A DNA stretch of 64,000 nucleotides from Adiantum capillus-veneris (GCA_014529385.2 CM043950.1:76237435-76301434); one strand, 5' to 3'. Shown: positions 21,200-33,832, counted from the first letter of the stretch. Numbers and translations: made by a program. The notes: generated by a model from the sequence alone, not told the origin.

Positions 21200-22239
21200 G
21201 TTTCCAGCCGCCACCTCCCGATGCCATGCAGCGGCTCAACCCCCATCTCACTCTTATCTTTCTCTGGTCCACTGCCAACCACACTCTCTCTCTCATTTGA
21301 TTCCACCAACCAGCCTCCATGCAGTGGCGTCGCAGGACTTATGCGCCTGAGGTCATGCTCACGAGATGCTGCAAAGCATAGCATGCAGACCCACAATGCT
21401 CTCTCTCCAACTACTTTTTGTGTTAGGTGTGTACCAACATCCTTAATCAGTCGTGCCCACCACTTTTGTGTTATGCATGGCACCAAACAATGGACCCAGT
21501 CTCTTCCTGATCGCATGCAGCCACCGCTACACACACACAACTCCCAACCCCCGACCCCTCACCATCCCAGATCCTGCAACCGACGGCCCTGCATGCCGCT
21601 TTCGGCCCTTCTCTGCGGGGACAGGCAGCTCTCCTCTTGCGGCCTCTGTAGCCATCCCTTTGAATGTCATCCTGCTGAGTTGTTGACCACCTCGTCCTCC
21701 TGATCAAGCTCCCTCGTTCCCTTGCAGTTGCCCTCTTTTGCAGCGCTGCGTCCTCCACTTTCTCTTGCCCAGTGTGTCCTACTCGTGAGCCCTTCATGGA
21801 ATGGTACAACATCACACGAGCACCAGCAATTCAAGCAGGTGAGCTGAGAAGGATGCAAGCCAGTAAAGCTGAGAAGGATGCATCCTCTTTGTATGGCCTC
21901 TTTGAACGTGTCAAAAGTGGATCCTGGAGGGAGAGAGGATGGAAGTAAAGACATTCGGGAACACTCACTCCTCCTATAAATTTCATTTGCTGTAGAATCC
22001 ATAAAATCTCAGCTCAACTTCTCAACCTCAAACCAGAATCCTTACAACAGTCTTGACTTGATTGCAGAAAAAGAACTAGCATAAAACCCCCAATGGACTA
22101 AGAGAAACCTCACTGGCTCGGCAGAGGTAGTCGTCGTTGCAGGAAGAGGTAGGGCCGCTTCTCTCACGCAATTCTCCACTCACAAGAACGTGCATGTCAG
22201 ATGATCACATCATCGACCCGGTCTCCAAGTACCGCTACT
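20871..22239. other. Unassigned region with poly-A and (CT)n
   Basis: Contains a 17-A run (20894-20910) and a (CT)n tract (21127-21197). ORFs here, up to 201 codons, are driven by the Ser/Leu-encoding CT repeat and show no conserved domain. A TATA-like CCTATAAATTTC at about 21955 could mark a promoter or LTR, but no LTR ends were found. I infer inserted DNA within a Gypsy-3 LTR but cannot name it. Confidence 0.4.
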
Positions 22240-22731
22240 TACAGCGACGCACATTGATGACGTTCTTCAGCGAGCAATGCACTACTTTCTCGCACAGCGC
22301 CTGATGCAGGGCATCGACGATGATGATAACGACTTCAGCCTGACGAATTTAGGACTTTCATTTATTCTTTTACTTTACTTCATTTTATTTTGTACCCAAA
22401 CATTGTATAATGATTGTATCAGATTATTCCCGTAGGCCTCTCGAAGACGAGTAATATAACATTTCATGTTGTTTCGCTTTCTCTGTTACCCGCCCCCCCA
22501 CTCCTTACAGAGACGGACATTGATGAAGTCCTTCAACAATCACACTATTACTTTCTCTGACAATGCATTGTTGGGCTTTGTTGATGATAATGCTGGCTTT
22601 TAATCCGTCAAGTCTTTCACTTTACTTCATTTTTTACCCCAGCATTGGAGTAGATCCCCAAAGGATTGTATTTGATTATTCTCATAGGCAATTTTGGCAT
22701 TTTGAAGACTATTAATATAATATTTCATTTC

Positions 22732-22765
<34 letters not shown>
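22240..22765 (+). repeat. Diverged tandem pair related to the 551-bp repeat
   Basis: Two diverged units (about 22240-22495 and 22496-22740) share TTACAGxGACGxACATTGATGA and end in CATTGTAT...AATATAAxATTTCAT. The tail resembles the 551-bp unit at 12153, with ACATTGTATCGGG and AATATATCATTTTATTT. A (CT)n run closes the second unit. Together they point to one repeat family with CATTTCATTT tails; identity unknown. Confidence 0.6.
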
Positions 22766-22766
<1 letters not shown>

Positions 22767-22970
22767 CCTCATCTGCGATTCGTGCACACATACCTACAAC
22801 CAATGCAATCTATCAGCTCGCAATAGGTTATTACTCGGGCGGCATCTCCTCTCATTAGCTTAGAGTCTTATTGCACTTGTTCTAAAATTGAGTTATATAT
22901 ATATATATTGGCAATGAGAACACTCTAACTAAGAATGCTTCTCAGATTTTTCTTAATTTCTTTTAATTTT

Positions 22971-23086
22971 ATGGCTTTCTACACACACTCACTTGTCAAT
23001 TCCGATGATATATGTGCACACACACACACACACACACACATATGGCTTTCTACACACACTCACTTGTCAATTCCGATGATATATGT

Positions 23087-23131
<45 letters not shown>
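22971..23131. repeat. 71-bp duplication containing (CA)n
   Basis: ATGGCTTTCTACACACACTC starts at 22971 and again at 23042. Each copy ends in a (CA)n run, the second longer. This looks like slippage or unequal exchange at the microsatellite. Confidence 0.9.
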
Positions 23132-23132
<1 letters not shown>

Positions 23133-24120
23133 TTTTTGAATGTCTTGATAATACGCAAATTGGCATTCCCTGCTTGATGCATCTTTATTCTTCTATTCCA
23201 GCTAAGTAGACCTTTACTTTGCCAATTTTGAACGACAAGGGTATACCTCGTGTCGTCTGCGTTATCTGACTATCAAGGCATTATTTAGCCTACTTTTAGT
23301 AATTTGTACAAGCTGTAGACTCCCATCATACGCACTACCAATTTAACGGACAAGTTGAATTATATGGTTTTGCGATGAATTTTCAGATGCACAAGAAATC
23401 TCCATTTTCTTACATCATTTTATGTCTAACTAGAGATGCATGTCGTAAATGAAGGCTTCTAGGACAGAGCAGCTACGATCATATTAATTTTGTGTTGTTT
23501 ATAATTCCTCCTCGCTTTCTAATTGATCCAAGGCTAATCATAATAGATGCTTGTAAGTAATGAATGTCATTCTGTGCCTTAATTGTGCCTCTCTCCCCAC
23601 GCACAAACTAGTATACATATTTTCAAATGCAGTACATCATCCAGAGTCTAATGGTTTACAGAAAGCACATAGGTGAGTTCTCTCCGCATTTTTAATTTTT
23701 GGTTTTGAAAAATCTTCTCGTAAACAGAAGAAATCATACATAAATGGGACTCTCTCAAAATTCTATGATTTTCAAAGTCCTACACATATACTATTCCACA
23801 AAGACCAACACGGTTACAAAAATTCAACGCACATACCTTACTTATCAGCTCGATTACCATATATTTTGTAACAGACAGTATGGCTCTTTTTACTTACCTG
23901 CATTCTCTAACATGGTGTCAATACTTGTATTAAATGAAATTGCTATTGCGATCATTTCACATTGCGCTATGCACCTACTTACATGAGACGAGGTGCTTCC
24001 ACCAATGCATAATAATTTGTCAATACTTTTTTACTCAACCTTACTCCAATGTGGTGTGAACGAGGTAGTACATTTTGTATGTTTTTATGCCTGGTCTAGT
24101 CCATTGGTCACATGCACACT
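23132..24120. other. Unassigned spacer
   Basis: AT-rich sequence with short frames only. I see no conserved protein, LTR end or repeat. Confidence 0.4.
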
Positions 24121-24286
24121 GATTCGCCGATTTAGGCAGTGTGTAGATACTCATCTTGGTGCAGATTTGCCGATTTAGGCAGCACATTGATAAATTATAG
24201 ATTCATGATTTTTAAAAAATATCAAATGCAGATTCGCCGATTTAGGTAGCACGTCTTATTGGTGTAGATTCGCCGATTTCGGCAAC
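24121..24286. repeat. Four dispersed copies of a 20-bp motif
   Basis: GATTCGCCGATTTAGGCAGT at 24121 recurs at 24164 (GATTTGCCGATTTAGGCAG), 24231 (GATTCGCCGATTTAGGTAGC) and 24267 (GATTCGCCGATTTCGGCAAC). Spacings are irregular (43, 67 and 36 bp) and the DNA between copies is unrelated. Confidence 0.85.
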
Positions 24287-25204
24287 ACCGATCACGAAAT
24301 CATGCTGCAGTGACTGGCCACCACTGCAACTGGTATGATTTTGTTACCCGGGTAAATAATGAAAGTAATTTGGATTTGGACTTATATTGTGGAATTTGAA
24401 TTGGATTGGGATTTGGTATCTGGTGATTATTATGGCAGTGTTTATGTGATGAGACTTGACATTATGAGATTAATGATGAGTGTGACCAATGATATCATGA
24501 TTCATTAGGGTATGACATATACTGCTTATTCTAGTGGTATGGGACACTAGAATAGGTAGTATGTGGATGACGGCAGGCATAAGCTAATGTTGTTTAGTTT
24601 CATAAATTTTTCTTTTATTATGTGATGTTTTTGACACAACATACTAATAACTGTTTTTGACAAGTATTGTTTGCAGATTTTTATCTTCGCAACTGAGGAC
24701 AGTTGCTTTCCAACGGAGAGGTATGTTATGGAATTGATATCTTATTATTTATTGTAGCTGTGACAGGTGGAAAAGGCTTAGCCGAGCTAAGCTATTGCAA
24801 AAGGATATCATATTTTATGTACATTTTATTATTAAAGTGCTCTTTATGAGCTTTGGCCATTTATGACCGGCCGGCCAGTTTGTACTCACTTTGACCATTC
24901 AAGAATCTATAAATTAAATACGTGCAAGAGGGAAATGGTCACTCTTGCGCGGGGGGAGATTGCACCTAGTGTCTGCGTTCTTCTTCTCACCTCTCCTCTC
25001 TTCTCTCTCGCGTGCCGTCGTAGCACTCCCTTCTAGGCGCGTGCGTCTGCACGTGCCTTATTGCTCTCTCTCGCACTCTGTCTCCTGCTGTTCGTGTATT
25101 TCACGATTATGCGTCTATGTGGTTGCCAGGTATGTCAATTAGTCTGTGTTATGGTTTGTAGTATGCTATTTCGGATATTTTGCAGGGAACTCCACGCCTC
25201 CGTC
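24287..25204. other. Unassigned region, possible LTR-like promoter
   Basis: No conserved coding sequence. A TATA-like CTATAAATTAAAT near 24908 is followed by a CT-rich segment, as in LTR R/U5 regions, but no matching second LTR was found. GACCGGCCGGCC at about 24865 is a conspicuous GC palindrome. Confidence 0.35.
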
Positions 25205-26913
25205 TATAGCAGCAGTTGTGCAGTCCAGCAATCTCTCCTTCTTGCTACCTATGTGTACACACACACCCACACCTACACCACACAAGCACACTCCCCAGCC
25301 CCTCTCGCACCCTCGCACTCTCTCCCTCACTCTCACTCACGCTCTCTGTGTTGCCATTGATAGCCGTTTTTCGGCTCTCCATAATTGCCATACTGGGTTA
25401 CTCCACCCTACCAAATTCACCCAAACGCTATGGCTATCCCTACCATTTCACTGTACATAGGTGTGTGTGAGTTAGGGGGCTTTTCCCATATCTTCTTAAA
25501 AACCCTCAGCTAGCTAGTCACTGGGCTAGTTGAGCCAAAAAAATAAAAAAAATAAAAGTATATTATGGCCTCTTTGTGTGTAAATATTTCATTGTATATA
25601 TGGCCTAAATATAGGGATTTTTTATAATTATTTTGGTATTTTATTTAAATATTTTACTTAGGTGTGTGTTTTATTAAACCTATGTACACCTTCTTTCATT
25701 CTCTTACACCATAATTATATTTTTTGCCAATATTGTACATACTCTAACCTCATATTTTTCCTTTATACAAATCACTCCCACATTTTCACCCTCACCCTCA
25801 CCCTCGTGAAAACAAAAAATTGATTTCTACTCATTGGTTACTTTTATTATATTATTTACTTGCATACCTTTTTCTCTTTCACCCAAAATAATTCAAGGAG
25901 GGACTATATCATATGATTCCAATATCTTTCCATATCCATAACTCCTCCATATTTTTATTATTATTTTTACTCATTATTCTAACACCATGTGCTCATTGAG
26001 CTAAAGTCCATGAATAGTCCATACACTAGTCCCACCATGTATATATTTCTTTATTCACCAATAATCCTCCTCCATGCATGGGTCAAGGGCAACTTGGATG
26101 CTTTGTATTATAATATGACAAAGGAGGGGCTCACTCTTGGATGCATTGTACAAATTCAACAAAGGAGGGGGCATGTAGCCCACGCTCTGAATAATCACCT
26201 TAAATTTTTTCATGATTTTTGGAGCTACCAGCGGTGAGCTATGATTTTTTGAGTGGACCCCAGTCTGCCCACTTTTCTCACAAGTAGCTTTTAGTCTTCT
26301 CTCGCCCTTCCATACACCTACTCACTCTTACACATCCCTCCCTCTTCTTCCCTCACTCAAACCTGCAATTTCCATGGCTTCTCCCACCCTCTTCACCATT
26401 ACCCTTCTCTCTCATCCCTATAGTTCTTTTATGAACCTCTACATACATACACCATCTATATGCCTCTCTCTATTATCTCCAAAGTACAATTCCATCTTAA
26501 CCCTTATATATATACATAAATTCAGCATGTGTACCATGATTAACCTCTGCAAATCAAGAGATCTCATCAACGAAATTACCATTTTCATCACGATAATCAA
26601 CCTTGGCGACGGTGGTGTAAAGAAGAGAAGACGAAGAAGAAGATCGATAGTCATTTTGAGAACCTACACAAGTAAGTCCAAAACATCTTCAAGCTTCACC
26701 ATCACAAGGATTTGCTCACTTCATTCAACCATCCACCTCATTCTACCTATTGTAAATGTAACATTAACTTTCTAGTGATTACTAACCACTAACATACTAC
26801 CCATTGTAAATGTAACATTAACTTTCTAGTGATTACTAACCACTAACATACTAACACAAAATAGCCATTGACCTAACCATAAAAGACACCTCGCCTCAAG
26901 ACATGTGTATAGT

Positions 26914-26969
<56 letters not shown>

Positions 26970-29033
26970 ACTTACTTTCACCTTATCTACCATCTCTCTA
27001 CTTACTTTCACCTTATCTACCATCGATAATTCTCTCTTTTGATCCCACACCCATGACTCAAGCAGACAAAGAAGGCCCGCAATGTTTTGATATTCAAAAA
27101 AATCATAATCCTGATTTGTTAGCTTGTAAATTAGGATTTCCAATAATCTTAATGAGGGGTCTCCAACCTATAAATAGGCCCCTTTCCTTCTTGTAAAACA
27201 ACCTCCAACATCTCACATAGCACCCCAACACTCTATGCGTGAGGAGAGATTTAGGTGTAGCAACCACTTGTGAGCTTCACTCTTGGTGTGAGAGAAGCCT
27301 TCAAGCTACACATTGCAAGTGAGAGAGCGTGAGTTCCTCAAATCTCAAAACCACTATTGTATATGCTCCTTCATCATCAATAAATTGAGGTTTGGTGCAT
27401 CAAAGGCGTGATTCGACGTTCAAATCTTCGTCCTTCCATTTGTGCAATACGGTTTGGTGAATTCAAGGTGACTTGTGTATTTGAGTTTTTATCGGTTGAT
27501 CTTGATTTTAGAAAGTGTTTTAGTGCATTTTTCATTGCCAGTTTTGTGTCCATTGTAAGAGGGTATTGTGGTGAGAGGTCTCCCACACCCTAAGACAGTG
27601 TGTGTGTGTGTTTTGGCAATGTTTAGCAATCACTAAGCATTGAGTGAGTTTTGTACAAGTTCTACGATAGCATCATAATGAACCATATCCATTTGCAAGT
27701 CACAAATAAGGTATTACGCAAGATCCATTCCTCTCCCTCTTCCCTTTGGTCTAGCTCTCTCTGGTCCATTTTGTGCGTGTCTTGGTGTGAGGTTGCTTGT
27801 GTGTGTTGTGTGGTGCATCTTCTTGGTTGTGCCAAAATCTCTCTTGCGTCCTAGTTCGCATACCATAACTAGGTGGTGCCCCTATCTTGTTTGGGTTTGG
27901 CTGTGCGTTTGTTGTTTTGTTGTGCTTGTGGTTGCCCCAACCCCAATTGAGCAGCACGGGAGCCTTGAGGGGTGTTTAGAGGTCGCCTCTCTTGTTGCCC
28001 GCCCCGGACCTCCTCACCATCTCTATAGCCAGCACTTTAAAAAAATTTAAAAAAATAATAATAATAACAATATCTCTCTTTCTCTTGTTCCCACACATCC
28101 TCTTGCCAACACACACACACACACACACACTTACACGTCCACACGCAACCCTGAGCCATACGCACACACACTCACAACACTTTTTGTAAAGAAAACACTC
28201 ACATAATTCCATACACGCTCACATGCACATACATACATGAGCACGCACACACATAGACACACAGTACACACATGCCATACGGACCCAACAAAGGTTTTTT
28301 TTTTTTGACCGAAGGGATTTGACATCGATGCCCAACACCAAAGAAGAATAACGTAAAAGTCATGTAGCAGAAACATAAAATCAAGAAGTGACACGAAAGG
28401 AATGCCCCGGCCGGCCCCGAAACACTGGCGAACGCGCTACACCAACGCACCAACGAGGTCCTCCATTCACCGGCACCTTGTCCACGATGCATCTCCGGAG
28501 TAACATTTGTAGATTATTATTACTTTCCGGTTTCAAGCCAAAAATCTTGTATAAAAACCCATTGTAAATTTCCACCTCTCTCTAGGTGATGGTCACAAAG
28601 GCCCACCTAGGAGATATCATTTTAAAAATTATCCTAAGAAAAAGCAAGTGTTAACCATCTAGGACCCAGCTCCTTGCTTTGTCTCTCCTGATTAGGGCCC
28701 TAGCCTAATGTAGCCTGCACCTTTAAAAGGGCACTCAGAGGTCACTATCGGGCGGGACTCGTAACACTTGCATCTAGAGAGAGGGGATTTTGGGGTAGCA
28801 TTTTGAGAATTAGCACTATGAGAAGAAATCCATGTCCACACTCTGACTCCAAAGGTTACCACACGTACATGAGAGTGGAATCTTTGTGCTTAAGAATCAC
28901 CTGTAAGAACGCACTACTAGGCTCACCATCTCTCTCTATCACCATGGTTGCCATCTCGCTGAAGATACGGTTTCTATAAATATTGCATTGAATCAGTTTT
29001 CCCTCACATCCCAAGGGGTTTTCATTACCTTAG

Positions 29034-29123
<90 letters not shown>

Positions 29124-29280
29124 ATTGCACAGTGTTTGTGCTATTCTAAATCACCGTTGTCCGTGTCCTAGCCGCTCAGAGCTAGGTGGTGCCCCCTATT
29201 CATTCACCGTGGCCAGCTCGGCGTGCATCGGCTCCTGGCGTTGATGCCATCGGGGTTTGTGTGGTGCTTTACGTTTTTCA
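25205..29280 (+). repeat. Gypsy-3 5' LTR (3' part), interrupted by LTR-D
   Basis: Positions 25205-25357 and 28017-29280 are collinear with 37205-38629, the Gypsy-3 3' LTR, and differ only moderately. The interruption at CCAT is the solo LTR-D (25358-28016). A TATA-type CTTTAAAAGGGCAC lies at 28721, matching TATAAAAGGG at 38081. A long (CT)n tract occupies about 29035-29120. The LTR ends TTTTTCA at 29280, next to the primer-site-like sequence. The first 800 bp of the LTR are missing or lie at 14743-20870. Confidence 0.8.
25358..28016 (+). mobile_element. Solo LTR-D, 2.66 kb, nested in the Gypsy-3 5' LTR
   Basis: It starts TGATAGCCGTTTTTCGGCTC and ends GGACCTCCTCA, with CCAT on both sides (25354-25357 and 28017-28020; five bases if one mismatch is allowed). 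The empty site is seen in the paralogous LTR (about 37345, CCCCATCTCTATAG). It contains CTATAAATAG (27168), CAATAAATTG (about 27380), (CT)n at 26918-26967 and a 54-bp direct duplication (26749/26803). No internal coding region exists, so it is either a solo LTR or a non-coding element. Copy 1 at 1-1762 confirms the family. Confidence 0.8.
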
Positions 29281-29300
29281 TTTGGTTCCCTCACTGAGGA
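29281..29300 (+). other. Gypsy-3 primer-site-like sequence
   Basis: TTTGGTTCCCTCACTGAGGA follows the LTR end directly. It parallels TTTTGGTACCCTCACAAAGG after the LTR-D-type end at 13812. The matching tRNA was not identified. Confidence 0.5.
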
Positions 29301-30063
29301 GGGCTTCTCAAAAACCTCCAGTTTACAATGCTGAAAACAACGCACATCGTCAACCATCGAAGAATGGTTGCAAGAATTCTCCAACTAGAGAACGAAGGAG
29401 GAGGAGATTGAAGAAACACTGACCGCCTTCATTGAAATACTACTACCAGGCTGTAGCATCGTCAATATCCAAGAGGTAAGCTCCCCATCTTGTATTGCTT
29501 GTGCTAACCGCAAATAAAGAGCATTAGGTGGGAAGGCTATGAAATGCCATCAATGTTGTCGACCAAACCACACGATCAATGAATGCCAGCAACGAAGGTA
29601 ACAAAGCGGCAGAAATCATCTACATCAACATCCACCGCAAGGAGGTCATCCATATCAAGGGAGGAGAAATATCGGTAAGGCCTCTCTTTCCTAGGGAATC
29701 TGCAAGTAAAGGTATAGCATCTACTCCAAAGTGTCCAAAAGGGGCTACTCGAGCCAAAGGAAAGGAAGGGCTAGGTCAGTCCTGAAATACATGACAAAGG
29801 AAGAAGCACCTGGCCACATGAGTGCTTCAAGTTCGGGAAGCAGAGTTGTGCCGCGGAAAAGCGATGGAAGGTCGCCTATCAATTCGCACTATGCATGCAA
29901 CTGCTACCAGTTCATTTCGACAACCCCGAAGTAGAAGTGGTAAGAAGGTTCCCATGCCCTAGAGAGGAGTGGTTTGGCTACTATTCTCACTGCTTTGGAG
30001 GGCGGATAGAGGGTCTTCCTCCTCTTCCTGTATAGCTTATCCTGAAAAAACTGTCCACTACGG

Positions 30064-31615
30064 GTGAGACCCAGTGGGCTGGAGACAAATTACAGGCTGA
30101 ATGGAGTGGAGTTCATGCAACACACCGACTACGGTAATTACTTGCAGCTGCTACTAGCTAAAAGGCTAGGAGTAGTCAAACGCGTTGCCATCACCCCGTA
30201 CGTGCTGAGCAACGAAGGGAAGGTGGAGCCTATGAAGGGCGATGACCTCCTATCGATGTGTCGTCTTGTCAACACCGGCATGGGAAGAGTGTAAGTAAGT
30301 GCTCTACCCTTTGTGCATCATGGATAATGGAGCAACCGCCTTCCCGTTTAGGTTTTTGCAACACATGCATGTGAATATATATGTAGATAGAAAAATCTTC
30401 TATCAACAAAAGTTTGTGTATCTGTTTGGTGCCACGGTGCTAGGAGAAATCCTTAGCTCCCCAAACCCTATTATTCTCCCTCTGTTGGATTACCACCACT
30501 CTTTCAATGTTTCCATATTTATCTTGTTTTAAATCCATCCACCCAACCCTTGTAAGAAATCCGTTATGCACCACTGAGTCATTTGTGATAAAATAAAATA
30601 AAAACTTTGTAATTTCTTGCTCGTTGAGTTACTACCATGCAAAGTGTCTCTTTTCCCACATTCAATGGAAAGAAGAGATAAGACATCACCGTCAATTGTC
30701 TGGATGACTTTGACATCACTTGTGTGGTTTCCAACAAGAATGATGATGCCTCGGCTATGAATGTTTCCTCTAATGATGAAAGTAGAGGCCAAGTCTTGGT
30801 ATAATCCTTTGCCACAAGCTACCAAGAATGCATGGGATGTACTATGTGCTGCCTTTGTGAGGAGGTTTGGTGGAGGCACAACCTCAAAAAAATTATGGCA
30901 GCTGCTGAGGACAGAGTTAAAGCAGGGAAGTCTGCTAGAGTATGCCACTTATTAATCCAAGTTTGTGGATTTATGGGAGCAATGGGTTGTCTCATCGGAG
31001 GAAGGTGAAGGAGCCCCTAATTTAGTGAAGAAGAAACGTTTCATTGTTGGCTTGTGGTCACACCGCTTAAAGGGAAGGTGAATGGGAGGTTCCCTGCAAC
31101 GTATGAGTTGGCAGTGGAAGTAGCCTGCCTTAAAGACAAGAAACTGCACATGCAAGCAAGATTCAAGGAGTCAGAGGAATTGAGCTCAGTCCGACTAACC
31201 CCACTGACCGCAACAGACACTCATAGAACCCAACCACAAGAGGCATCAAAAGAGCAACAAGACCTGCTGAGCCCCATCACTACTCAGCTTGAAAGTTTAT
31301 CCGTGCATTTGGTGCAGCAAGGGCATGCACCTGTCAAAAATCCAGAGCAAGGGAGAGGACAACAAAGCCAAAACCAAGAAAACCACTACTACAATTGCAG
31401 GGAAGACGGCGATGGCATGATTACTGCCCACATTCAAGAAGATAGAACCTTAATAAGGAGGAATATAGAATCAGATCTCCCCACCAAGGGCAAGACTACC
31501 ACCATCCAGGCAACCATGGCCAATTCCACTGGTCCAATTCCTTTGACCACCTGTACAACACCACCACCACCACAACCCCTTATCCCACCACTACCTCCAC
31601 TGCTAGGCTAAAGGG
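30064..31615 (+). pseudogene. Gypsy-3 gag remnants
   Basis: Frame 30761-30955 reads KVEAKSWYNPLPQATKNAWD and then AAFVRRFGGG, the signature of the plant retrotransposon Gag domain (W-x-x-L...W-x-x-L-x-x-F-x-x-R-F). Frame 31054-31611 continues with RLKGKVNGRFPATYELAVEV and a degraded zinc-knuckle segment HYYNCREDGDGM, in which the first Cys is Tyr. It is followed by a Pro/Thr-rich tail. A stop at about 30956 and frame changes break the gene. The earlier frame 30064-30294 is collinear but unrecognised. Confidence 0.65.
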
Positions 31616-31675
31616 AAGGCAAAGGTAGAATAACTTGTCTGAGAGAAGAACAAAGGAAAAGGAAATATAGAATAA

Positions 31676-32332
31676 GTGGATGCCATGGGAGTGAAGTGTG
31701 CTAGGCAGAAAGAAGCCTCTCAAAGGGAGGAGACGATGAAAGGAAAAGGTGAATCTAGCAAACATGCATCTAAGCCTCGATGGAAGATCGACATTGTGGA
31801 TTTTTCACTGGGTGAGTATGCTAGACCATATGACCTAGTTCAGGATATATTGATGCAGGGTCCAAAAATAACTTGGCTCGAATTACTCCATCTTCCACCA
31901 AGGATGAGAAGGCAATGGATGAAGATGGTAAGTACGAGAAAATCAAGACCAAGGATAGCTGGGGCTATCTCTAGGAGGAATCTTGACAACATCCTATTGA
32001 TCATGCATGCACACATCAAGGGGAAATGTATCTCAAACATCTACATAGATGGTGGCCCACATATATGCATCATGACTAAGAAAATGATGAACCATCTAGG
32101 CCTAGAGGTAAGTAGGCCGGCACCCTACCGAGCTAAAATGGAAAATAACGTCAGAGTGAAGTGTGTAGGCATTGTAAATGCATTCAAAGTGAAGGCATTC
32201 AACACACAAGTGGAGGTAGAAATTTTTGTCATGCCACACAAAGGGGAGGGCTACCCTATCATTCTTGCAAAACCCTGGCTCATGGCTATGGAAGCTAAGC
32301 AATATTGGAGTACCGGAATGATTCAAGGCTAA
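31676..32332 (+). pseudogene. Gypsy-3 aspartic protease region
   Basis: A 218-codon frame containing NIYIDGGPHICIMTKKMMNH, where the active-site triad is D-G-G instead of the usual D-S/T-G. It then reads VEIFVMPHKGEGYPIILAKP, the second retropepsin half with the I-L-x-x-P-W motif. The frame stops at 32332, nine bases before the MITE insertion. Catalysis is doubtful because of the D-G-G change, though some plant gypsy elements also carry D-G-G/S variants. Confidence 0.65.
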
Positions 32333-32340
32333 AAGCACGC

Positions 32341-32578
32341 TTTGGTGGTACAAAAAGGATTGTCCTTGACAGCACCTTTGACAAACCTTTGAGCTACAAT
32401 TTCTACATGTCACATGAAAAACTACCTATCATACTATATATCAGTGGGGATAGATCTTCAAAAGGAGAATCTAAAAACACAAGGTCCAAAAAGTTTTGAC
32501 CTAAACTACAAAAATTTTACCAGTCCCCACTTTTTCATTGGTAGAAGTAAAATAGGTCCTTTTTTTGTACCACCAAAC
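32341..32578. mobile_element. MITE, about 238 bp, in Gypsy-3 pol
   Basis: Left end TTTGGTGGTACAAAAAGGA; the reverse complement of the right end is GTTTGGTGGTACAAAAAAAG. The flanks carry CACGC at 32336-32340 and 32579-32583, a 5-bp (possibly 6-bp) target duplication. The interior is non-coding. A second copy with the same surrounding gypsy sequence lies inverted at about 45905-46152. Superfamily not assigned. Confidence 0.7.
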
Positions 32579-33063
32579 CACGCTACACCCTCAAATGAAG
32601 GATGCTAAAGGGAAGTCCATATTCTACAACACAAAGATTGGGCAATGCAGCATGACCTTGGAGGCATCGGAAGATGATTTCACCAGTGACTCTTTGACCA
32701 CCTCAGGAGAAGAGACAACAACAACTGAAGAGAGCGACAGTAGCATCAAAGTAATGGGGGTCATCCTCAAGACCCAAAAATATTGACTCAATCTGAAACA
32801 CCACTAGAGAACCAAGAGGGACCATTAGGTATGCAACCCTTGGTGGATACAATTAAGTTACATTGGATGATCTCCAGTGAGTTAACTGGTGAAGAGAGGA
32901 AATAATATATCTCTATGCTAGGTAACTTCACCACATTGTTCATTGATGGCTATGACAAGATCATAGGCATCACAGTGGTACAACACCGCATAAGACTCAA
33001 CAAAGGAAGTAAGCCTGTAGTGCAAAAGCTCAGAAGGATTGGGGTAATTCAACAAGAAACATT
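32579..33063 (+). pseudogene. Gypsy-3 protease-RT linker
   Basis: It encodes ASEDDFTSDSLTTSGEET and TTTEESDSSIKVMGVIL, an acidic linker, then SSELTGEERK and YISMLGNFTTLFIDGY before the RT domain. A frameshift after GVILK and a TAA in place of Glu (after EERK) disrupt it. The captured inverted copy at 45443-45832 keeps this region open over 129 codons, so the breaks here are later or independent. Confidence 0.65.
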
Positions 33064-33775
33064 GCTCAAAGACATAAGGAATTTTTTGTAGGCAAGTTTG
33101 ATTTACCCCATCAAAGACTCGGAGTGGGCCTCTCCCCAGTGGTAGTCACAACAAAGAAGAATGGTAAGTGGAGAGTTTGTGTAGACTACAAACCTCTCAA
33201 TGCAACCACAAAGAGGGATCATTTTCCCCTCCCATTCCAAGATGAAATTCTCAATGAGGTAGCAGGTCATGAGTGCTACATAGTATGTGATGGCTACTCA
33301 TGCTACTTTCAGATTAGCATTGTAGAAGAAGACAAGAAATTTCATAACACTTTGGGGATGTTTTGCTTACAGGGTGATGTCTTTTGGCCTCACAAATGCT
33401 CCAGCCACATTCCAACGCTATGAAACTCTTGTCTTCCAGCCATATTTTGGTAAGTCAATACGAATCTTCATAGATTATTTTTGCATCTACAGTTCATGCT
33501 CCCTCCATTTGAGCAAGGTCTATGATGGCTTGGCTAGGCTGCAAGCCTATGGCCAACATAATGTGGATAAGTGTCACATTGGTGAAAGGAAGGTCACTCT
33601 TTTTGGCCATGTAATTTCAACAGAAGGGATTGAGGATGACCCTAGCAAGATTCAAGCTTTAGTATCTGTGTCATCACCCACCACAGCTAAGAAATTGGTT
33701 TCTTTCCTTCAAAAGGTGGGGTATTTGAGCAGGTTCATTCACTTGCTCTCTCAAGTGGTTCTTCCTCTACAATAA
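33064..33775 (+). pseudogene. Gypsy-3 reverse transcriptase
   Basis: Frame 33124-33423 has SPVVVTTKKNGKWRVCVDYK, PLNATTKRDHFPLPFQDEIL and YSCYFQI. After a frameshift near 33380, frame 33374-33775 has FGLTNAPATFQRY, FIDYFCIYSS and VTLFGHVISTEGI. These are RT finger and palm motifs in order. The catalytic FIDD is FIDY here, so the second catalytic Asp is lost. The enzyme would be inactive even without the frameshift. Confidence 0.85.
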
Positions 33776-33832
33776 GTCACCCATAAAGATGTCTTCCTAT
33801 GGAGTGAAGAAAATGAGTAGCAGTTTACTGAA

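Noticed and set aside
24864-25140. A further LTR with TATA and GACCGGCCGGCC
   Set aside because: No matching second copy, TG/CA boundary or primer site was found, so it was kept only as an unassigned region.
26374-27586. ORFs of 70-133 codons within 26.4-27.6 kb
   Set aside because: They fall within the non-coding solo LTR-D and are not kept in copy 1.
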